Shown: positions 5,520 through 5,671 of the stretch, piece by piece
Layout: every line of letters begins with the position of its first letter
Numbering within the stretch: position 1 is the first letter of the stretch
Assembly: GCA_947494865.1 (NCBI GenBank)
Contig: CANMAT010000304.1
Span: 1-5,671, forward strand
Reading direction: 5' to 3'
DNA: 5,671 nucleotides
Source: Deltaproteobacteria bacterium
Lineage (GTDB): Bacteria > Myxococcota_A > Polyangia > Polyangiales > Ga0077539
Translations under genes and position numbers: made by a program
The notes under the pieces: model-generated
The model's input: only the letters and a program-made list of their open reading frames with translations
Database searches by the model: none
What the model was told of the DNA's origin: nothing

Positions 5520-5671
5520 ATGTCCCCTCGCACGCGCGCTCTCTTGGCACTTTGCATCGCACCGCTGGTCGCGTGCGTCGAGGCCGATCAGGCCGTGATC
5601 TACGACCCCGCCGAGGCGGGCGCCGTCGATGCGCCGCGCCCGATCGACGGCGCGGCCTCCCCCGACGGAGC
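5520..5671 (+). CDS. N-terminal part of a predicted lipoprotein (3' end outside window)
   Basis: From the ATG at 5520 the frame is open to the end of the window (50 full codons). It begins MSPRTRALLALCIAPLVAC: positively charged residues, a hydrophobic core and a lipobox L16-V-A-C19, so a type II signal peptide with lipidation at C19 is expected. Residue 20 is Val, not Asp, so there is no Asp+2 inner-membrane retention signal by the E. coli rule. The mature start is Asp/Ala/Pro-rich (from about residue 28: EAGAVDAPRPIDGAASPDG), the low-complexity linker style common after the lipobox in myxobacterial lipoproteins. No functional domain is reached. There is no clear ribosome binding site. A GTG at 5490 is in frame but would put extra residues (including two Cys) in front of a good signal peptide, so the ATG is preferred. 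It is divergent from the signalling cluster. Confidence 0.72.
   Translation, partial: MSPRTRALLALCIAPLVACVEADQAVIYDPAEAGAVDAPRPIDGAASPDG

Noticed and set aside
5544..5556. Sigma-54-like sequence TTGGCACTTTGCA
   Set aside because: The GG and GC elements are only 6 bases apart instead of the required 10, and the sequence lies inside the lipoprotein signal-peptide codons.
1..5671. CRISPR array, tRNA/rRNA genes, insertion sequence or attachment site
   Set aside because: No regularly spaced repeats, no tRNA-like cloverleaf, no transposase or integrase motif and no terminal inverted repeats were found on either strand.

Overview
The window is very GC-rich, with G or C at almost every third codon position. 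It carries two-component, Hpt and CheX-type signalling genes beside Cys-rich and Asp/Ala/Pro-rich predicted exported proteins. This combination suggests a myxobacterium-like member of the Myxococcota (Polyangia/Sandaracinus type). The assignment is inferred from composition and gene style, not from a marker gene.

Layout. Positions 1-294 (+) hold the C-terminal end of a Cys-rich, probably exported protein. It converges on a run of five minus-strand genes, transcribed from about 5.3 kb down to 302: (i) a small membrane-anchored thioredoxin-like protein with a CxC motif (4907-5299); (ii) a 676-residue membrane sensor kinase with six predicted TM helices, a PAS-like domain, an Hpt domain and a CheA-type ATPase domain (2832-4862); (iii) a REC-GAF-like-GGDEF diguanylate cyclase (1310-2704); (iv) a CheX/CheC-family phosphatase-like protein (729-1253); (v) a CheY-like single-domain response regulator (302-679). 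Gaps between these genes are 44, 127, 56 and 49 bp, so one operon is plausible; the 127-bp gap could hold an internal promoter or a processing site. A divergent intergenic region of about 220 bp (5300-5519) with inverted repeats separates the cluster from the start of a plus-strand lipoprotein gene (5520 to the window end).

How the genes may work together (inference): the kinase looks like a receptor and a CheA core fused in one polypeptide. It has its own membrane input, PAS domain, phospho-accepting His (H374) and CheA-like ATP-binding domain, but no CheW-like coupling domain, and no MCP or CheW gene is visible. Phosphate could pass to the CheY-like protein, and possibly to the cyclase's REC domain, with the CheX-like protein removing phosphate from CheY-P. 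The cyclase has an intact GGEEF active site and an RxxD inhibitory site, so the likely second output is c-di-GMP. This would be a compact array-independent sensory pathway joining CheA/CheX/CheY chemistry to c-di-GMP, perhaps with a redox-active or thiol protein encoded upstream. The parts are recognisable; their combination is the most interesting feature of the window.
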